This document shows, piece by piece, positions 17,280 through 26,673 of a DNA stretch of 64,000 bases. Below the pieces are notes generated by a model. It did not search any database. It was given only the letters and a program-made list of their open reading frames with translations, and was not told the DNA's origin. Source of the DNA: JANSYL01 sp965229695 (lineage in GTDB: Bacteria > Pseudomonadota > Alphaproteobacteria > Rhodobacterales > Rhodobacteraceae); the NCBI GenBank assembly GCA_965229695.1, contig OZ245921.1, forward strand, positions 3,038,001 through 3,102,000, written 5' to 3'. Within the stretch, counting starts at the first letter, position 1; each line of letters opens with the position of its first letter. The position numbers were made by a program, and so were the translations under genes.

Positions 17280-17948
17280 ATGGCCACCGTTCCTGCCCCC
17301 GATTGGATCGACCGTTTTGACGGGCTATCGCGCCTCGTGCCCGAGGTGAAATCGATGCTGACCAGCCGATCACGCGTGGTCACTGTGAAGGCAGGCGCGA
17401 CCGTCTTCGGCCCCGGCAAGATGCCCGATCACCTTTTGCTGCTGCTAGAAGGTACATTGCGCGTCCAACAAGTTGCCGAAAACGGGCGAGAGGTCGTGCT
17501 TTACCGCGTACGCGCCGGCGAAAGCTGCGTTCTGACCACTGCCTGTCTGCTGGCCTATGAGGATTACCTGGCCGAAGGCATCGCCGAGACCGAGGTGCAG
17601 GCCGTCGCCATCCCGCGCGCGGTGTTCGACGATCTAATGGCCAGTTCCACCGATTTCCGCAGCTTCGTTTTCTCGGCCTATTCCCGCCGGATCGCGGAGC
17701 TGTTTCAGGTGATCGAGGATATCGCCTTTCGCCGTTTGGATATCCGCGTGGCGCAAAAGCTTCTGGATCGGGCTGAGGGCGACAGCGTGAAGGTGACCCA
17801 TGCGCAGCTCGCCGCCGAACTGGGTAGTGCGCGTGAGGTGATCTCTCGCCAATTGGTCGAGTTTCAGCGCCGGGGTTGGATCGGGCAATCGCGCGGTGTT
17901 GTGCATTTGAGTGATGCGGCCGCTTTGGCGGATTTGGCGCGGAGCTAG
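17280..17948 (+). CDS. Crp/Fnr-family regulator with two-cysteine sensor domain
   Basis: A 222-residue regulator: an N-terminal cyclic-nucleotide-like beta barrel (about 20-130) and a C-terminal helix-turn-helix (LAAELGSAREVISRQLVEFQ). The protein has only two cysteines, Cys83 and Cys89 in GESCVLTTACLL. It lacks the N-terminal cysteine cluster of FNR. It lies directly upstream of a YeeE/YedE pair, in the same direction. The two cysteines therefore may form a persulfide or disulfide switch controlling sulfur uptake; this is inference. Start codons at 17277 and 17280 are adjacent; 17280 is used. Confidence 0.85.
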   Translation: MATVPAPDWIDRFDGLSRLVPEVKSMLTSRSRVVTVKAGATVFGPGKMPDHLLLLLEGTLRVQQVAENGREVVLYRVRAGESCVLTTACLLAYEDYLAEGIAETEVQAVAIPRAVFDDLMASSTDFRSFVFSAYSRRIAELFQVIEDIAFRRLDIRVAQKLLDRAEGDSVKVTHAQLAAELGSAREVISRQLVEFQRRGWIGQSRGVVHLSDAAALADLARS

Positions 17949-18056
17949 GTTGGAAAGCTCAGAGTTGCCGCCGCGCCTTGGCGGTCATATTTGCTGGTGA
18001 AACTGCTGATCTTGAGTGCTTGTGGCACGGGTCGGCGGCCCCAAAAGGAGACATAG

Positions 18057-18491
18057 ATGTACGAAACAGCCTTTACCCTCTGGCAGTCGCTTGGCGGTGG
18101 CGCCTTGATCGGCCTGTCAGCGGTTCTGCTGATGCTAACCGTCGGCCGCATCATGGGCGCAACCGGTGTTTTGGCCGGGGTGCTGACCCCAAGTTCGCGC
18201 GATGATTTTGCCTGGCGCGCGGTGTTGATCGCGGGCATGGCGACGGCCCCTTTGATCTATTGGCTGGTCTCAGGCGGGATGCCTGAGATCACCGTGCCGG
18301 TATCCACCCCGATGCTCTTGATCGGCGGGTTCCTTGTGGGGATTGGCGTGACGTTTGGCGGCGGTTGCACCTCGGGCCACGGGGTTTGCGGGATCGCCCG
18401 GCTGTCGAACCGCTCGATCGTGGCGACGATCACCTTCATGGCGGCGACCATCGTGACCGTCTTTGTCCTGCGCCATGTGATCGGGGGCTAA
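18057..18491 (+). CDS. YeeE/YedE family membrane protein (sulfur transport)
   Basis: A 144-residue membrane protein with about four helices. The conserved half-channel motif GGGCTSGHGVCGIARLSNRS contains cysteines typical of YeeE/YedE (TsuA-type thiosulfate uptake) proteins. AAAAGGAG lies well placed before the ATG. It precedes a second YeeE-like half by 4 bases; together the two give the duplicated architecture found in longer single-chain homologues. Probable role is uptake of thiosulfate or a related sulfur species. Confidence 0.85.
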   Translation: MYETAFTLWQSLGGGALIGLSAVLLMLTVGRIMGATGVLAGVLTPSSRDDFAWRAVLIAGMATAPLIYWLVSGGMPEITVPVSTPMLLIGGFLVGIGVTFGGGCTSGHGVCGIARLSNRSIVATITFMAATIVTVFVLRHVIGG

Positions 18492-18495
18492 GCAG

Positions 18496-18930
18496 ATGCG
18501 GCTTTTGGTGATTTATCTGATCGGCGTGGTCTTCGGACTGGGCATTGTGATCTCGGGCATGGCAAACCCGGCGAAAGTGATCAACTTTTTCGATCTCGCC
18601 GGAACCTGGGATCCAAGCCTGGCCTTTGTCATGGGCGGGGCTTTGGCGGTGACGTTTGTGGGCTATCGCTATGTCCTGCGTCGCCCGCATCCGCTGCTTG
18701 AAGGCGGCTTTCATCTGCCCAAACGCACGCAGTTGGATGGGCGTTTGATCGGCGGGTCAGCGATCTTTGGCATTGGGTGGGGCATCGCAGGCTTCTGCCC
18801 TGGGGGCGCTTTGCCCGCCTTGGGGACGGGCCGGACGGATGTGTTCCTGTTTGTCGGCGCGCTGATCCTGGGGGTGTTGGCGGCGAAATTCCTGCAGGCC
18901 AAGGCCGCGCGCACACCCGCGCCGCTTTAG
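18496..18930 (+). CDS. YeeE/YedE-like second half (DUF6691 type)
   Basis: A 144-residue membrane protein paired with the preceding gene. It begins MRLLVIYLIGVVFGLGI and carries the motif GIGWGIAGFCPGGALPALG, with a cysteine in the conserved channel position. This is the usual partner of a short YeeE/YedE protein. Expected to form a heteromeric sulfur-compound channel. No sulfurtransferase or dioxygenase gene follows, although such genes often accompany this pair. Confidence 0.85.
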   Translation: MRLLVIYLIGVVFGLGIVISGMANPAKVINFFDLAGTWDPSLAFVMGGALAVTFVGYRYVLRRPHPLLEGGFHLPKRTQLDGRLIGGSAIFGIGWGIAGFCPGGALPALGTGRTDVFLFVGALILGVLAAKFLQAKAARTPAPL

Positions 18931-18955
18931 GCGCGAAGCGCGTCAGCGGTGGGGC

Positions 18956-20260
18956 TTAGCCCAGTACGGAGAAGCTGGAGTCGGCGTTGATCTCGCGCTT
19001 GCGCGAGAAAAAACCGGCGCTGATCTCGTGCCCGATATGGCCAAGCTGAAACGGCATGGGGCTGGTATCGTGGTCGCCCCCGCCTTCGCAATACTCGATC
19101 AGCGCGGCCATCAAACGCCCGGCTACAGGCGCGTTTTTATACTGGTTCCCGCTGCTGCCGCAGGCCATGTAAAACCCATCCAGGCTGGAGCGGTCATAGA
19201 TCGGGATCCAATCGGTTGAGGCATCGTAAAGCTCCACCACACCTTGCATCCGGCTGGGGATGCCCAGGGACGGTACACGCTGACCATAGCGCATGGCCTG
19301 TGTTGTCCATTGGTCGGTGAAATCACCGCTCCAATCCCGGTCATCGACCCATTGATGGGTGTCGCATTCCGGATCTTCCGAGCCGATCAGAATATGGTTG
19401 CCCTTTTCCGGGCGGCAGTAGCACGCAATGTCACTGTCAGAGACGACCATGCCCTGCGCCTCAAAATCAAAGCCTTCGGGGGCGGGCACATGCACGACCT
19501 CTTGCCGCAGGGGTTTGGTTTCGATGGTCATATCGTCCAACACGCTCGCCATCGCATTGATCCGCGCGCTGGCCGGACCGCCGACATTGACGACAACCGG
19601 CGCGTGGATTTCCGATCCATCCGACAATTTCACACCCGCGACACGCCCGCCTTCGGTCAATATTTCGGTCACCTCGCTGTTAAAGCGATAGGCCGCGCCA
19701 TGGCGCGTTGCGGCATTGGCGATGTTCTGCGCCGAAAGCGCCGGGTCGGTCACATAGCCTGCCGTGGGCCAGAACACACCACCCTGAAGCGCCCCGCCAG
19801 TGGGTTCGCCAAACCCAGGTTGATCCATGCGTTTGGCCGGGGAAAAGCGGTCCATCTGATAGATGGGCAGGCGCTTGGCGATCTCGGCGGCGTCCCATTC
19901 CTCATAAGGGCAATTCAGAACCCGGCTCATATCCATGTGTTTGCTGAGTTGGTTATTAGCCTCGGTCTTCATCACCAGACAGCCGGTCTGCTTGAACTCG
20001 GCTAGCGTTTCAGCTGCTGGCGCGGCCAGATAATCGCGCCAGCCATCCCAATCATGGAACCCATCCCAAGCCATGGCGCAGCCTTCGAGGGTGGAATAAT
20101 GCACCCGGATGATCGCGCAACTGCCAGCCGTCGAGCCATGGCCCGCCGCCCCTTTTGCGTCCAGCGACACCACCTTGCGGCCCGCTTTGGCCAGCTCATA
20201 GGCCACTGCCGCGCCAATCACGCCTGCGCCGATGACAATTACATCTGCAGTATCTGCCAT
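18956..20260 (-). CDS. DadA-like FAD-dependent amino acid oxidoreductase
   Basis: A 434-residue flavoenzyme of the glycine/D-amino-acid oxidase (DAO) family. The N-terminal dinucleotide motif is VIVIGAGVIGAAVAYELAKA. A GSTAGSCAIIRVHYS segment and the C-terminal GFYMACGSSGNQYKNAP complete the FAD site. The ATG at 20260 follows GGGGAGGAAC; an upstream in-frame ATG is less likely. Expected to oxidise a secondary or D-amine to the 2-oxo acid; the exact substrate (sarcosine-like, proline-like) cannot be read from sequence. Its position before the exonuclease III gene on the same strand suggests no functional link. Confidence 0.85.
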   Translation of the reverse strand: MADTADVIVIGAGVIGAAVAYELAKAGRKVVSLDAKGAAGHGSTAGSCAIIRVHYSTLEGCAMAWDGFHDWDGWRDYLAAPAAETLAEFKQTGCLVMKTEANNQLSKHMDMSRVLNCPYEEWDAAEIAKRLPIYQMDRFSPAKRMDQPGFGEPTGGALQGGVFWPTAGYVTDPALSAQNIANAATRHGAAYRFNSEVTEILTEGGRVAGVKLSDGSEIHAPVVVNVGGPASARINAMASVLDDMTIETKPLRQEVVHVPAPEGFDFEAQGMVVSDSDIACYCRPEKGNHILIGSEDPECDTHQWVDDRDWSGDFTDQWTTQAMRYGQRVPSLGIPSRMQGVVELYDASTDWIPIYDRSSLDGFYMACGSSGNQYKNAPVAGRLMAALIEYCEGGGDHDTSPMPFQLGHIGHEISAGFFSRKREINADSSFSVLG

Positions 20261-20277
20261 GAGTTCCTCCCCGAACG

Positions 20278-21060
20278 TCAAGCTGCCAGGTCGATCCAAA
20301 CCGGCACGTGGTCCGAGGGCTTTTCGCGCCCTCGCACATGGGCGTCGACCTGTAAGTCGGTCATCAGATCAGCCGCCTGCGGGCTGAGCAGCAGATGGTC
20401 GATACGGATGCCGTCATTCTTGTTCCACGCCCCGGCCTGATAATCCCAAAACGTATAGATGCCGGGGGCCGACATGCGGGCGCGCAAAGCTTCGGTCCAG
20501 CCTTGGTTCAGCAATTTGCGGAACGCGGCGCGGGTTTCAGGACGGGCCAGGGCATCTTGTTGCCACACCTCAGGGCGCGCGGCGTCCTCATCCTGCGGGA
20601 TGACATTGTAATCGCCCAGCATGATCACCGGCATTTCGCTGTCCAAAAGACTGCGCGCATGGGCATCGAGCCGCGCCATCCAATCCAGTTTGTAGTCGTA
20701 TTTCGGGCCAGGGGCCGGATTGCCATTGGGCAGGTAAAGGCCGCAGATGCGCACTGCTTGGTTGTCGCCGATCACGGTCGCCTCGATCCAGCGGGCCTGT
20801 TCGTCGGCCTCATCACCCGGCAGGCCGCGCGTCACATCCTCCAGCGGCAGTTTGGACAGGATGGCGACGCCGTTAAACCCTTTCTGGCCGTGGGTTTCGA
20901 CGGTGTAACCGCGATCCTCAAAGACCTCGCGTGGGAACGCCTCATCAATCGATTTGATCTCTTGCAGAACGGCGACATCGGGCTTTGCCTCATCCAGCCA
21001 ATCGCAAAGCGCCCCGATGCGCGCTTTCACGCCGTTGATGTTGAATGTGGCGATTTTCAT
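20278..21060 (-). CDS. xth: Exodeoxyribonuclease III
   Basis: A 260-residue AP endonuclease/3'-5' exonuclease for base-excision repair. The start MKIATFNINGVKARI is the family hallmark with metal ligand Asn. VAVLQEIKS holds the catalytic Glu, LPNGNPAPGPKYDYKLDW is typical, MLGDYNVIP contains the active Asp and Asn, and the C-terminal GREKPSDHVPVW provides the catalytic His. The ATG at 21060 starts exactly at the conserved strand; in-frame sequence upstream does not match the family. Confidence 0.95.
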   Translation of the reverse strand: MKIATFNINGVKARIGALCDWLDEAKPDVAVLQEIKSIDEAFPREVFEDRGYTVETHGQKGFNGVAILSKLPLEDVTRGLPGDEADEQARWIEATVIGDNQAVRICGLYLPNGNPAPGPKYDYKLDWMARLDAHARSLLDSEMPVIMLGDYNVIPQDEDAARPEVWQQDALARPETRAAFRKLLNQGWTEALRARMSAPGIYTFWDYQAGAWNKNDGIRIDHLLLSPQAADLMTDLQVDAHVRGREKPSDHVPVWIDLAA

Positions 21061-21175
21061 CTGGCTCCCCCGGCTGCTGGCATGGGTCTGCGCCCTTTCT
21101 GCCCGCAGGCCGCGCGCTTGCCAAGCCATTCAGCCCAAGGGATCCCCAACCGCCGGATGCTCCGCGCCGGCGGGC

Positions 21176-21514
<339 letters not shown>

Positions 21515-21590
21515 GGATGCGGTCCTTATCTGTTCCTGTCGCAATTCCTTGTTCGGCAATATATGAAGACCTCACCGACCGGACAAGGGA

Positions 21591-22769
21591 ATGACCCACT
21601 CCATGCGCGCGCCTTTTGCCAGTGATCCGATGCGCAGCCGTGGCCGCCGCGTGGCGGAGGAGGAAAGCGCCTTTCGCTCGCCTTTTCAGAGGGATCGGGA
21701 TCGGATCATCCATTCGTCGGCCTTTCGGCGGCTGAAGCACAAAACCCAAGTGTTTGTCGAACATGAAGGTGATTATTTCCGTACCCGCCTGACCCATTCC
21801 TTAGAGGTTGCCCAAGTCGCCCGCACCATGAGCCGCGCCCTGGGCCTGGACGAAGACCTGACCGAAGCGGTCGCGCTGGCCCATGATCTGGGCCATCCGC
21901 CCTTTGGGCACACGGGTGAGGATGCGCTGGAAGCGCTGATGGCGCCCTATGGTGGGTTTGACCACAACGCCCAAGCCATCCGCATTGTGACCCATTTGGA
22001 GCGCCATTACGCTGGGTTCGACGGGCTCAACCTGACCTGGGAAACGCTGGAAGGCTTGGCCAAGCATAATGGCCCGGTGGGCCGCCCCTGGCCTTGGGCG
22101 CTGGGCGATTATTGTGAGGGTCATGATCTGGAACTCGACAGCCATGCCAGCGCCGAGGCTCAGGTGGCCGCCCTGGCCGACGACATCGCTTATAACCACC
22201 ATGATTTGCATGATGGGCTGCGCGCCAAGCTGTTTTCGGTCGAAGACCTGGCCGATCTGCCGATCATTGGCGCTTGTTTCGCCGAGGTGGATGAGCGTTA
22301 TCCCAATCTAGATCGCACCCGCCGTCGGCATGAAGCGCTGCGCCGTTTTTTTGGGGTGTTGGTCGAGGATGTGATCCAAACCGCGCGTGCCAATCTGGCG
22401 GCTCTGGCCCCGGAAACCACCGATGACATTCGCCGCGCCGGGCGCACGATGGTGCAGTTTTCCGATGCGCTTTTTGCCGATCTCAAGGTGATCCGCGCGT
22501 TTTTGTTCACCCGCATGTACCGCGCGCCCGAGGTTGTGAAAATGCGGGCCGAGGTGACCGAGGTTATCTCGGACCTATTCCCGTTTTTCTTGGAGCATCC
22601 CAGTGAACTGCCCGAGGATTGGCGCGACGATATCGCAGCCGCGAAGGATGAGGTCGCGCGCGCCCGCTTGGTCTCGGACTACATCGCGGGCATGACAGAC
22701 CGGTTCGCGTTTCAATGCCATGCGCGCTTTGTCGGCGGTAAATCGCATGCTTTGCGCGCCTTGACCTAG
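21591..22769 (+). CDS. dgt: Deoxyguanosinetriphosphate triphosphohydrolase-like protein
   Basis: A 392-residue HD-domain phosphohydrolase that removes triphosphate from dNTPs. The motif RDRIIHSSAFRRLKHKTQVF and the HD metal site (RLTHSLEVAQVAR, then LAHDLGHPPFGHTGE) are diagnostic of the type-2 dGTPase-like family. Two starts are possible, 21591 and 21603; AAGGGA is better spaced for 21603. It is followed by argS after 66 bases, a common alphaproteobacterial order. Confidence 0.92.
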   Translation: MTHSMRAPFASDPMRSRGRRVAEEESAFRSPFQRDRDRIIHSSAFRRLKHKTQVFVEHEGDYFRTRLTHSLEVAQVARTMSRALGLDEDLTEAVALAHDLGHPPFGHTGEDALEALMAPYGGFDHNAQAIRIVTHLERHYAGFDGLNLTWETLEGLAKHNGPVGRPWPWALGDYCEGHDLELDSHASAEAQVAALADDIAYNHHDLHDGLRAKLFSVEDLADLPIIGACFAEVDERYPNLDRTRRRHEALRRFFGVLVEDVIQTARANLAALAPETTDDIRRAGRTMVQFSDALFADLKVIRAFLFTRMYRAPEVVKMRAEVTEVISDLFPFFLEHPSELPEDWRDDIAAAKDEVARARLVSDYIAGMTDRFAFQCHARFVGGKSHALRALT

Positions 22770-22835
22770 GCCGCAGCCAATTGACCTTGGCTTTGCGCGT
22801 GATACACCGCGCGCGACCTGCTGGAAGGACGTGAA

Positions 22836-24563
22836 ATGAGCCTCTTTGCCGAAATGCGCGGTGCGGTCATCGATGCCTTGGGCGCGATGACGGATGATGG
22901 TGTGCTGCCCCAAGGGTTGGAGACCAAGAATGTCGCGGTCGAACCCCCGCGCGATCCCGCCCATGGGGATATGGCAACCAATGCGGCCATGGTCCTGGCC
23001 AAGCCCGCCGGTATGAAGCCGCGCGATATCGCAGCGGCGCTGGCCGCGCAATTACAGGCTGATCCCAGGATTGAAACAGCCGAGGTCGCAGGCCCCGGGT
23101 TTTTGAATCTGCGCTTGGCGGCAGCCACCTGGCAGGGGCAGGTCGCGGCCATCTTGTCGGCGGGCAGTGCCTTTGGCCAAAGCCAGAAAGGGCAGGGGCG
23201 TCGGGTCAATGTCGAATATGTTTCGGCCAACCCCACCGGCCCGCTGCACGTGGGCCATACGCGGGGGGCGGTCTTTGGCGATGCCCTGGCCAGCCTGCTG
23301 GCCGCCGCGGGTTATGAGGTGACGCGCGAATACTACATCAACGACGGCGGCGCGCAGGTCGATGTTTTGGCGCGCTCGGTCTATCTGCGGTACCTCGAAG
23401 CCCACGGGCAGGAGGTCGCGTTTGAGGATGGCACCTATCCCGGCGATTACCTGATCGCTGTCGGTGAGGCGCTGAAAGCCCAGGTGGGTGATGCGTATTT
23501 GGGGAAAGATGAAGACCTGTGGCTTGTCCCCATTCGCGAATTCGCAACCGACGCCATGATGGATTTGATCCGTGCCGATCTGGCGGCGCTGGGCGTTGAG
23601 ATGGACGTGTTCTATAGCGAAAAATCGCTTTATGGCACGGGCCGGATCGAAGCCGCGATTGAAGATTTGCGCGGCAAAGGTCTGATCTACGAAGGTGTGC
23701 TGGAACCGCCCAAGGGCAAGAAGCCCGAAGATTGGGAACCGCGGGTTCAGACGCTGTTCAAATCCACCGAACATGGCGATGACGTGGACCGGCCGGTGCA
23801 GAAATCCGATGGGTCTTGGACCTATTTCGCCCCTGATATCGCCTATCATTTCGATAAGGTTTCCAGGGGGTTTGACGCGCTGATTGATGTGTTTGGCGCC
23901 GATCACGGCGGCTATGTCAAACGAATGAAGGCAGCGGTTTCAGCGCTTTCAGACGGCGCGGTGCCTTTGGATATCAAGCTGACCCAGTTGGTGAAGCTGA
24001 AGCGCGGTGATGAAGAGCTGAAAATGTCGAAACGCGCGGGCACCTTTGTGACCCTGCGCGATGTGGTCGATATGGTCGGGCCCGATGTGACACGTTTTGT
24101 CATGCTGACCCGCAAAAACGATGCGCCTTTGGATTTCGACGTGGAAAAGGTGCTGGAACAGTCGAAAGACAACCCGGTTTTCTACGTGCAATACGCCCAT
24201 GCGCGCATCCAGTCGGTGCTGCGCAAAGCCGATGAGTTGGGCCTAAACCAACCGACCGACGACCTGAGCAATCTGGCCGATCCGGCCGAACTGGCTTTGA
24301 TCGCGAAATTGGCCGAATACCCGCGCCTGATCGAAATTGCAGCCGACGCCAATGAGCCGCATCGGGTCGCCTTTTACCTCTATGATTTGGCCAGCGCCTT
24401 CCACGCGCTTTGGAATAAAGGCAATGCCGAGCCGCATCTACGCTTCGTGCAGGAGGACGATCCGGCCACAACATCGGCAAAACTTGCCCTGATCCGGGCC
24501 GTGGCGATTGTTATTTCCAACGGTCTTGGTATCTTGGGCGTGGTTCCGGTCGAAAAAATGTGA
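22836..24563 (+). CDS. argS: Arginyl-tRNA synthetase
   Basis: A 575-residue class I synthetase charging tRNA-Arg. The N-terminal additional domain is followed by the HIGH-type motif ANPTGPLHVGHTRG and the KMSKS-type motif LKMSKRAGTF. The C-terminal anticodon-binding domain ends with the common LGILGVVP. AAGGA precedes the ATG. First gene of the argS-SPOR-nagZ-scpA-scpB block. Confidence 0.97.
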   Translation: MSLFAEMRGAVIDALGAMTDDGVLPQGLETKNVAVEPPRDPAHGDMATNAAMVLAKPAGMKPRDIAAALAAQLQADPRIETAEVAGPGFLNLRLAAATWQGQVAAILSAGSAFGQSQKGQGRRVNVEYVSANPTGPLHVGHTRGAVFGDALASLLAAAGYEVTREYYINDGGAQVDVLARSVYLRYLEAHGQEVAFEDGTYPGDYLIAVGEALKAQVGDAYLGKDEDLWLVPIREFATDAMMDLIRADLAALGVEMDVFYSEKSLYGTGRIEAAIEDLRGKGLIYEGVLEPPKGKKPEDWEPRVQTLFKSTEHGDDVDRPVQKSDGSWTYFAPDIAYHFDKVSRGFDALIDVFGADHGGYVKRMKAAVSALSDGAVPLDIKLTQLVKLKRGDEELKMSKRAGTFVTLRDVVDMVGPDVTRFVMLTRKNDAPLDFDVEKVLEQSKDNPVFYVQYAHARIQSVLRKADELGLNQPTDDLSNLADPAELALIAKLAEYPRLIEIAADANEPHRVAFYLYDLASAFHALWNKGNAEPHLRFVQEDDPATTSAKLALIRAVAIVISNGLGILGVVPVEKM

Positions 24564-24662
24564 GGCAAAAGACCTCCAGTCGACCGGGCGGAAACGAGCA
24601 ATAACCCGGTCGGATGCCGCCACCCATGGGCGCCCCGATGCCGGGATGAGGCAAGGGCAGTC

Positions 24663-25664
24663 ATGGCTGAAGTCGAATATTTCGATGATCCGTCCTTATT
24701 TGGGCGACGTGCGCCACAGGCGCAGGCATATCCCTATGGGGCTGAACACTACCAAACCTCGGATGATCCTTATGACGCGCCGGACCAGGCCGGATCGCGG
24801 CTAAGCGCCTTGGTGAATTGGGCCGGCGCGTTGGTGTCGCTTGGGCTGGTCGTGGGCATGGGCGTTTGGGCCTACCAGTTGACGATGCGCGATGTGTCGG
24901 GCGTGCCGGTGATCCAAGCGCTTGAAGGGCCGATGCGCGTGCCACCCGAAGACCCGGGCGGGGCGCAGGCGCCACATCAGGGTTTGGCGGTGAACCGCAT
25001 CGCCGAAGGGGCCGAGGCCGAGGCGGTGCCTGACCAATTGGTTCTGGCCCCGCCGCCGGTCGATCTGGACAATCTCGCCCCGATTTCTGGCGCCAGCGCT
25101 GCGGCGGAAAACCCCGATATCAACGACGAAACCCAGGCCATCATTGAGCGGTTATTGTCACGCGGCAGCGCGTTGGAGCCGCTGCAGGAAGCCGACCAGC
25201 AGGTCGCAGCGCCCGCAGTCGAAGAACCGGTTGCCGACCCGCAAGAGCTGCGCTTGATCCCCGCCTCCGTCCCCGGTGTCAGCCGGTCGTTGCGGCCCAG
25301 CCTGCGACCCGAAACCATCGCCAGCAGTTCCGCAAGTGTGGCCGAAGACCTATCGCAGACCGAAGTGACCGCCGCTGCCGATGAGGCCGAATTGGCCCCC
25401 GAAAGCTTGGCCGCCGGCACGCGGTTGGTGCAGCTTGGCGCCTTTGACAGCGCCGATATCGCGCGCTCTGAATGGGAACGTTTGGCCAACCGCTTCCCTG
25501 ATTTCCTGGCCGGTCGCGCGCGGGTCATTGAAGAGGCGCGTTCAGGCGGGCAGGCCTTTTTCCGCCTGCGGGCGCATGGCTTTGCTGATCTGGCCGAAGC
25601 GCGGCGGTTCTGCACGGCCCTGGTGGCACAAGGCGCGGCCTGTATCCCCGTCACGGTTCGCTAA
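24663..25664 (+). CDS. SPOR-domain inner-membrane protein
   Basis: A 333-residue bitopic protein: cytoplasmic tail, one transmembrane helix (about 57-79, WAGALVSLGLVVGMGVWAY), a long low-complexity Pro/Ala/Glu periplasmic linker, and a C-terminal SPOR domain (about 255-333; RLVQLGAFDSADIARSEWERL). SPOR domains bind denuded glycan strands at the division septum. The location between argS and nagZ is conserved in alphaproteobacteria, which fits a cell-wall role. Confidence 0.88.
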   Translation: MAEVEYFDDPSLFGRRAPQAQAYPYGAEHYQTSDDPYDAPDQAGSRLSALVNWAGALVSLGLVVGMGVWAYQLTMRDVSGVPVIQALEGPMRVPPEDPGGAQAPHQGLAVNRIAEGAEAEAVPDQLVLAPPPVDLDNLAPISGASAAAENPDINDETQAIIERLLSRGSALEPLQEADQQVAAPAVEEPVADPQELRLIPASVPGVSRSLRPSLRPETIASSSASVAEDLSQTEVTAAADEAELAPESLAAGTRLVQLGAFDSADIARSEWERLANRFPDFLAGRARVIEEARSGGQAFFRLRAHGFADLAEARRFCTALVAQGAACIPVTVR

Positions 25665-25665
25665 G

Positions 25666-26673
25666 GTGGCGCCCCTTTCGGCGGCGATTTTGGGCTGTGA
25701 GGGCCCAAAGCTCGGCGCCGAAGAAGCGCGGTTTTTCGCGGATGCGCAGCCTTGGGGCTTCATCCTGTTTGCGCGCAATGTCAAAACACCTGATCAGCTG
25801 AAAGGCCTGTGTCAGGATTTGCGGAACGCGGTGGGATGGTCCGCGCCGATCCTGATCGATCAGGAAGGTGGCCGTGTGCAACGCCTGCGCGGCCCGTATT
25901 GGCGCGAATGGCGCCCGCCGATGGATACCATTGCCGCCACATCCGATCCGTCGCGCGTGATGTTCCTGCGCGCAAGGTTGATCGCGGAGGAACTGCGCGA
26001 TGTTGGGATCGATGTGAATTGCATTCCCACCGCCGATGTCGCGCGGGACGGCACGCACCCGTTTTTGCGCAATCGGCTTTACAGTTCTTTCGCCCGGCGC
26101 GCAGCGCGCAGCGCACGGGCGACGGTAGATGGCCTGCTCGCCAGCGGAGTGACGCCGGTTGCCAAACACCTGCCCGGCCATGGCGCGGCAACGGTTGACA
26201 GCCATCATCGCTTGCCGCGGGTCAAGCTGGATCGACAGACGCTGGATGCGGTGGATTTTGCCGTGTTCCGCGAATTGGATGACCTGACCCTGGGGATGAC
26301 CGCCCATGTCGTCTATGAGGCGATTGATCCCGACCAGCCTGCAACGCTTTCGCCGGTGATGATCGATCTGATCCGCAATGAAATCGGCTTTGGCGGGGCG
26401 CTGATGACCGATGATTTGTCGATGAATGCGCTGCCGGGATCGATGGGCGCGCGCGCCGCAGCCGCGCGGGCGGCTGGCTGCGATCTGATCCTGCATTGCA
26501 ATGGCGAGCGCCCGGAAATGGAGGCTGTTCTAGCCAATTGCGGCGCGCTGGATGGTGCCTCAGCCGAGCGGGCACAGATCGCGTTAGATCGCCGCCCAAA
26601 GCGCCAGCCCATTGACATCCAAGCGGCAGAGGCCGAACTTGCCGACCTCTTGGACGGAGCGGTTTATGTCTGA
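25666..26673 (+). CDS. nagZ: Beta-N-acetylhexosaminidase NagZ
   Basis: A 335-residue family 3 glycosidase for peptidoglycan recycling, acting in the cytoplasm on GlcNAc-anhydroMurNAc fragments. Motifs include DQEGGRVQRL, the catalytic-loop KHLPGHGAATVDSHH, and the nucleophile in MTDDLSMNAL. GTG at 25666, one base after the upstream stop codon, gives the expected N-terminus (APLSAAILGCEG); a much longer open frame upstream only overlaps the SPOR gene. Its 3' end overlaps scpA by 8 bases. Confidence 0.93.
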   Translation: MAPLSAAILGCEGPKLGAEEARFFADAQPWGFILFARNVKTPDQLKGLCQDLRNAVGWSAPILIDQEGGRVQRLRGPYWREWRPPMDTIAATSDPSRVMFLRARLIAEELRDVGIDVNCIPTADVARDGTHPFLRNRLYSSFARRAARSARATVDGLLASGVTPVAKHLPGHGAATVDSHHRLPRVKLDRQTLDAVDFAVFRELDDLTLGMTAHVVYEAIDPDQPATLSPVMIDLIRNEIGFGGALMTDDLSMNALPGSMGARAAAARAAGCDLILHCNGERPEMEAVLANCGALDGASAERAQIALDRRPKRQPIDIQAAEAELADLLDGAVYV

